Origin: Polytrichum commune
Taxonomy: Eukaryota > Streptophyta > Polytrichopsida > Polytrichales > Polytrichaceae
NCBI GenBank assembly: GCA_950295325.1
Contig: OX485807.1
Location: forward strand, 13,481,001-13,545,000
Length of the DNA: 64,000 nt
Direction of reading: 5' to 3'
Part shown: in pieces, positions 61,803-64,000 of the stretch
Numbering within the stretch: the stretch's first letter is position 1
Layout of the letters: every line of letters begins with the position of its first letter
The notes under the pieces: model-generated
Seen by the model: the letters and a program-made list of their open reading frames with translations, nothing else
What the model was told of the DNA's origin: nothing
Database searches by the model: none
Made by a program: the position numbers and the translations under genes

Positions 61803-62100
61803 TGCCTAAAAAAACCGCACTCGAAATGGGTTGCGGTTCTTTTGACCAGCCTGGGCTGCACTTGATAAACGACTACATTTTTTTAAAGTTTTTTTTGGGC
61901 GACTGAAATTTCAAACTTTTGGGGCATATAATATACTGTTGGAAAGGTATTTTTAGGACCTTTCCAACAGTATGTTACATGCCCCCAAATTCCTAAAATT
62001 TCAATTGCTAATCCAAAAAAAAATCTGCAGTAGTTTAGCAACTGCAGATCAGGCTGGTCAAAGGAACTGCAGCCGATTGTTGCTACGGTTCTTTTTGGCA
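61803..62100. mobile_element. Near-complete foldback MITE with TA TSD
   Basis: The arms 61803 to about 61950 and about 61955-62100 are inverted copies almost to the centre. The outer end is TGCCTAAAAAAACCG (complement of right end TGCCAAAAAGAACCG), and the inner stem includes ATACTGTTGGAAAGGT facing its complement. It is bounded by TA on both sides (61801-61802, 62101-62102), as in Tc1/mariner-type MITEs. A transcript would form a stem of nearly 150 bp. Confidence 0.85.
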
Positions 62101-62104
62101 TAGT

Positions 62105-63649
62105 TTTCTACTAGTTTGATAAGCTTAAACTTACATCAAGGTATGTCACCACACAGTGTGCACCTTGCCTAGGCATGCATGGCTTTGCTAAGGAGGGTAG
62201 CCAAGGATTTAACTACAAACATTTAAGATAAACATGAATTATTGTGTCGGAGCTGCAAATTTGGAGGCCAAATAATGAAGAAAAAAAATGTGCTAATGGT
62301 TCCTGAGCGTTGAGGATGAGCAAACATAAGATCAAGCTACTATGACTTGACGGGTACTTGAGAGATGGCGAGGTATCGGGGTGCAAGCACAAAAACGTGG
62401 ACAAATCTTGATCCTTGCCTAGGTTCAAGTGAAAGCGATTTAAAATTAAACACTAACTTTGAATTTTGTAAAGAAAAAGGTCATAGATATTCAAAAAAAA
62501 ATATTGATTTACAAGGCCAAGCATTTTATGATGACAAAAAAAATTCCAAGAAAAGTCTACATATTCTAGAAGATGGTGCAAGTGGTGTGCAAGTATGTGA
62601 TATTAACAAGTAATTGTCAAAAAAATAAAATAAAATGATAAAATTGCATTAAATCAATGATATTCTACAAAAATTTGTGACTATGATCTCAAGTATATAA
62701 TGGATACAAGGGCTATGTAAAAAGTCCAACTTCAAAATATTTAAGGTCATAAAATTACGTTCAAAACCATATTCAATCATGTGCTTTTGAGCATCAATTT
62801 TAATGATAAGTTCTGAAGATCTCAACTTGATAATCTACATTTGAGTAATTAACACAACAATAAAGGTCATCATGAAAGAAATTATCCAATTCAAACAACC
62901 TTTTGCTACTACTTTTAGGCCTTTGACAAAAAAAAGACAAAAAAAGACATGGTTTTAGTGTACTAGAGCACTATTTTGGTCCACTTTACCATGCTTGCAC
63001 CTATCGGTTTTTGATTTTTCCTTTCAAAAGCTTTGACCAACACAACACAATATCAAATTCATGGGCGATGAAACCATACAAGTTTTTATTTATTCCACTT
63101 TCCTTCATATTGTTGTTGAGCGAGCAATATGAAGGTAGACATCCCTAATGATCTGGTTACATATCTTATTAGGACACCTATATAAATTGAGTGTAATGTG
63201 GCTTGGTGTGGCTCCAAGAACGAATGATACCAAAAAGGCATGATTCTTGTGTTGGAAAAAGATTGGAAAGAGATTGGATTGTGTATTCAAAATAGTCGTC
63301 AACATGATTAGGGGGAGCTCCATGTAACCATTCAATGAGCACGAGAATCTTCAATTGGATAATTGAGAAAGATATTCATATGAGCTCCAAAACTTTGAGG
63401 AAAGTGGCTACTAAGATTACGGCCTCGATTTGGATTTGATTTTGGAAACCATCGTGTACTAATCACGTGTTTGCATATCCCATGAGAAGTGGGCTCGGTT
63501 GGAAAAAGTAACCATTCAAGACCCATCTAACTTACCTCAATGCCTATGAAGATGATTACCCTACTAAAGGGATCACATGGTGTGGAAGTGTATCTTGATC
63601 CCGGTGACGAACAAAGTATTTGATTCTCAAAGTTGTAGTCCACATGTGG
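62105..63649. other. No gene recognised
   Basis: The frame 62365-62613 contains FCKEKGHRY, a faint echo of a gag zinc knuckle but missing its other cysteines. Nothing else is identifiable. Confidence 0.35.
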
Positions 63650-63930
63650 ACTACACTAAATAAATAAGATATTTAGTGTTGTTACCTTGCTCAACACTAA
63701 TTTTCAAATCCTTAACAATGTGTCGCTATCTTCGCTACTGCCACCTCCCTTATTATATATATTTTTTCATATCCTTACTAACACTTAATTCAAACATGTA
63801 ACTTCCACATATTACCATAGTTGATATTTAGTGTTTGAGTTTACATTTAATGTTACTTACTTTCATAGGGTTATTGACATTTAGTGTATGCGTTTGTATT
63901 TAGTGTATCAAACACTAAATATCCTATTTA
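63650..63930 (-). mobile_element. MITE family E, copy 2
   Basis: Reverse orientation of 47098-47394 (ACATATTACCATAGTTGATA, CATATCCTTACTAACACTTA). Followed to 63940 by several repeats of the ATTTAGTGTA end motif. Confidence 0.65.
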
Positions 63931-64000
63931 GTGTACTTTTATTATAATCACACAGCTTCTTCGTGCTTAAATCTCTTTTTAGTCACTTGTTGGTGCTCTC

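Noticed and set aside
62365-62613. Possible gag zinc knuckle (FCKEKGHRY)
   Set aside because: Only one cysteine and the GH pair are present; a CCHC knuckle needs two further cysteines. No other retroelement motif nearby.

Overview
The window looks like intergenic DNA from a large land-plant nuclear genome. Evidence: AT-rich spacers full of microsatellites, homopolymer G/C tracts and many small inverted-repeat transposons; a hAT relic; and one spliced protein-coding gene of a plant-specific RING family. I see no rRNA, tRNA, CRISPR array or prokaryotic operon, and could not identify the species. All repeat families below were recognised by eye, so their outer boundaries are good to a few bases only where a TIR or target-site duplication (TSD) is quoted.

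The only convincing host gene lies at 36671-39435 on the + strand. It has four exons and encodes a 403-residue BOI/BRG-type E3 ubiquitin ligase: nuclear-type basic patch, coiled coil, C-terminal RING. Its upstream 1.2 kb (35440-36670) is a dense run of different short tandem arrays. Its third intron holds a telo-box fused to a GA repeat, and a 0.2-kb MITE.

The best mobile element is a hAT relic at 8619-11180, with 18-bp TIRs and a perfect 8-bp TSD (CCTCCGGT). It sits inside an older foldback MITE, and its transposase is itself split by a roughly 0.95-kb GC-rich island built from a chain of short perfect hairpins. That island is the most unusual thing in the window. Other well-bounded elements are five copies of a Harbinger-type MITE (TIR GGGCCACTTCACACACGAG, TTA/TAA TSD), a 907-bp Harbinger-type MITE carrying a nested 427-bp one (15522-16428), an 829-bp Harbinger-type element (53173-54001), a 491-bp pogo/Tigger-like element with an intact 87-codon ORF (57312-57802), and two near-complete foldbacks (12230-12616 and 61803-62100).

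The rest is mostly older AT-rich MITE families, labelled A, B, D-J here. Several share one terminal signature (TACACTAAAT...ATTTAGTGTA) while having unrelated interiors. Nested insertions are common (A in F, B in D, a small element in G) and give a relative order of insertion. No LTR-retrotransposon, LINE or Helitron protein could be identified with confidence.
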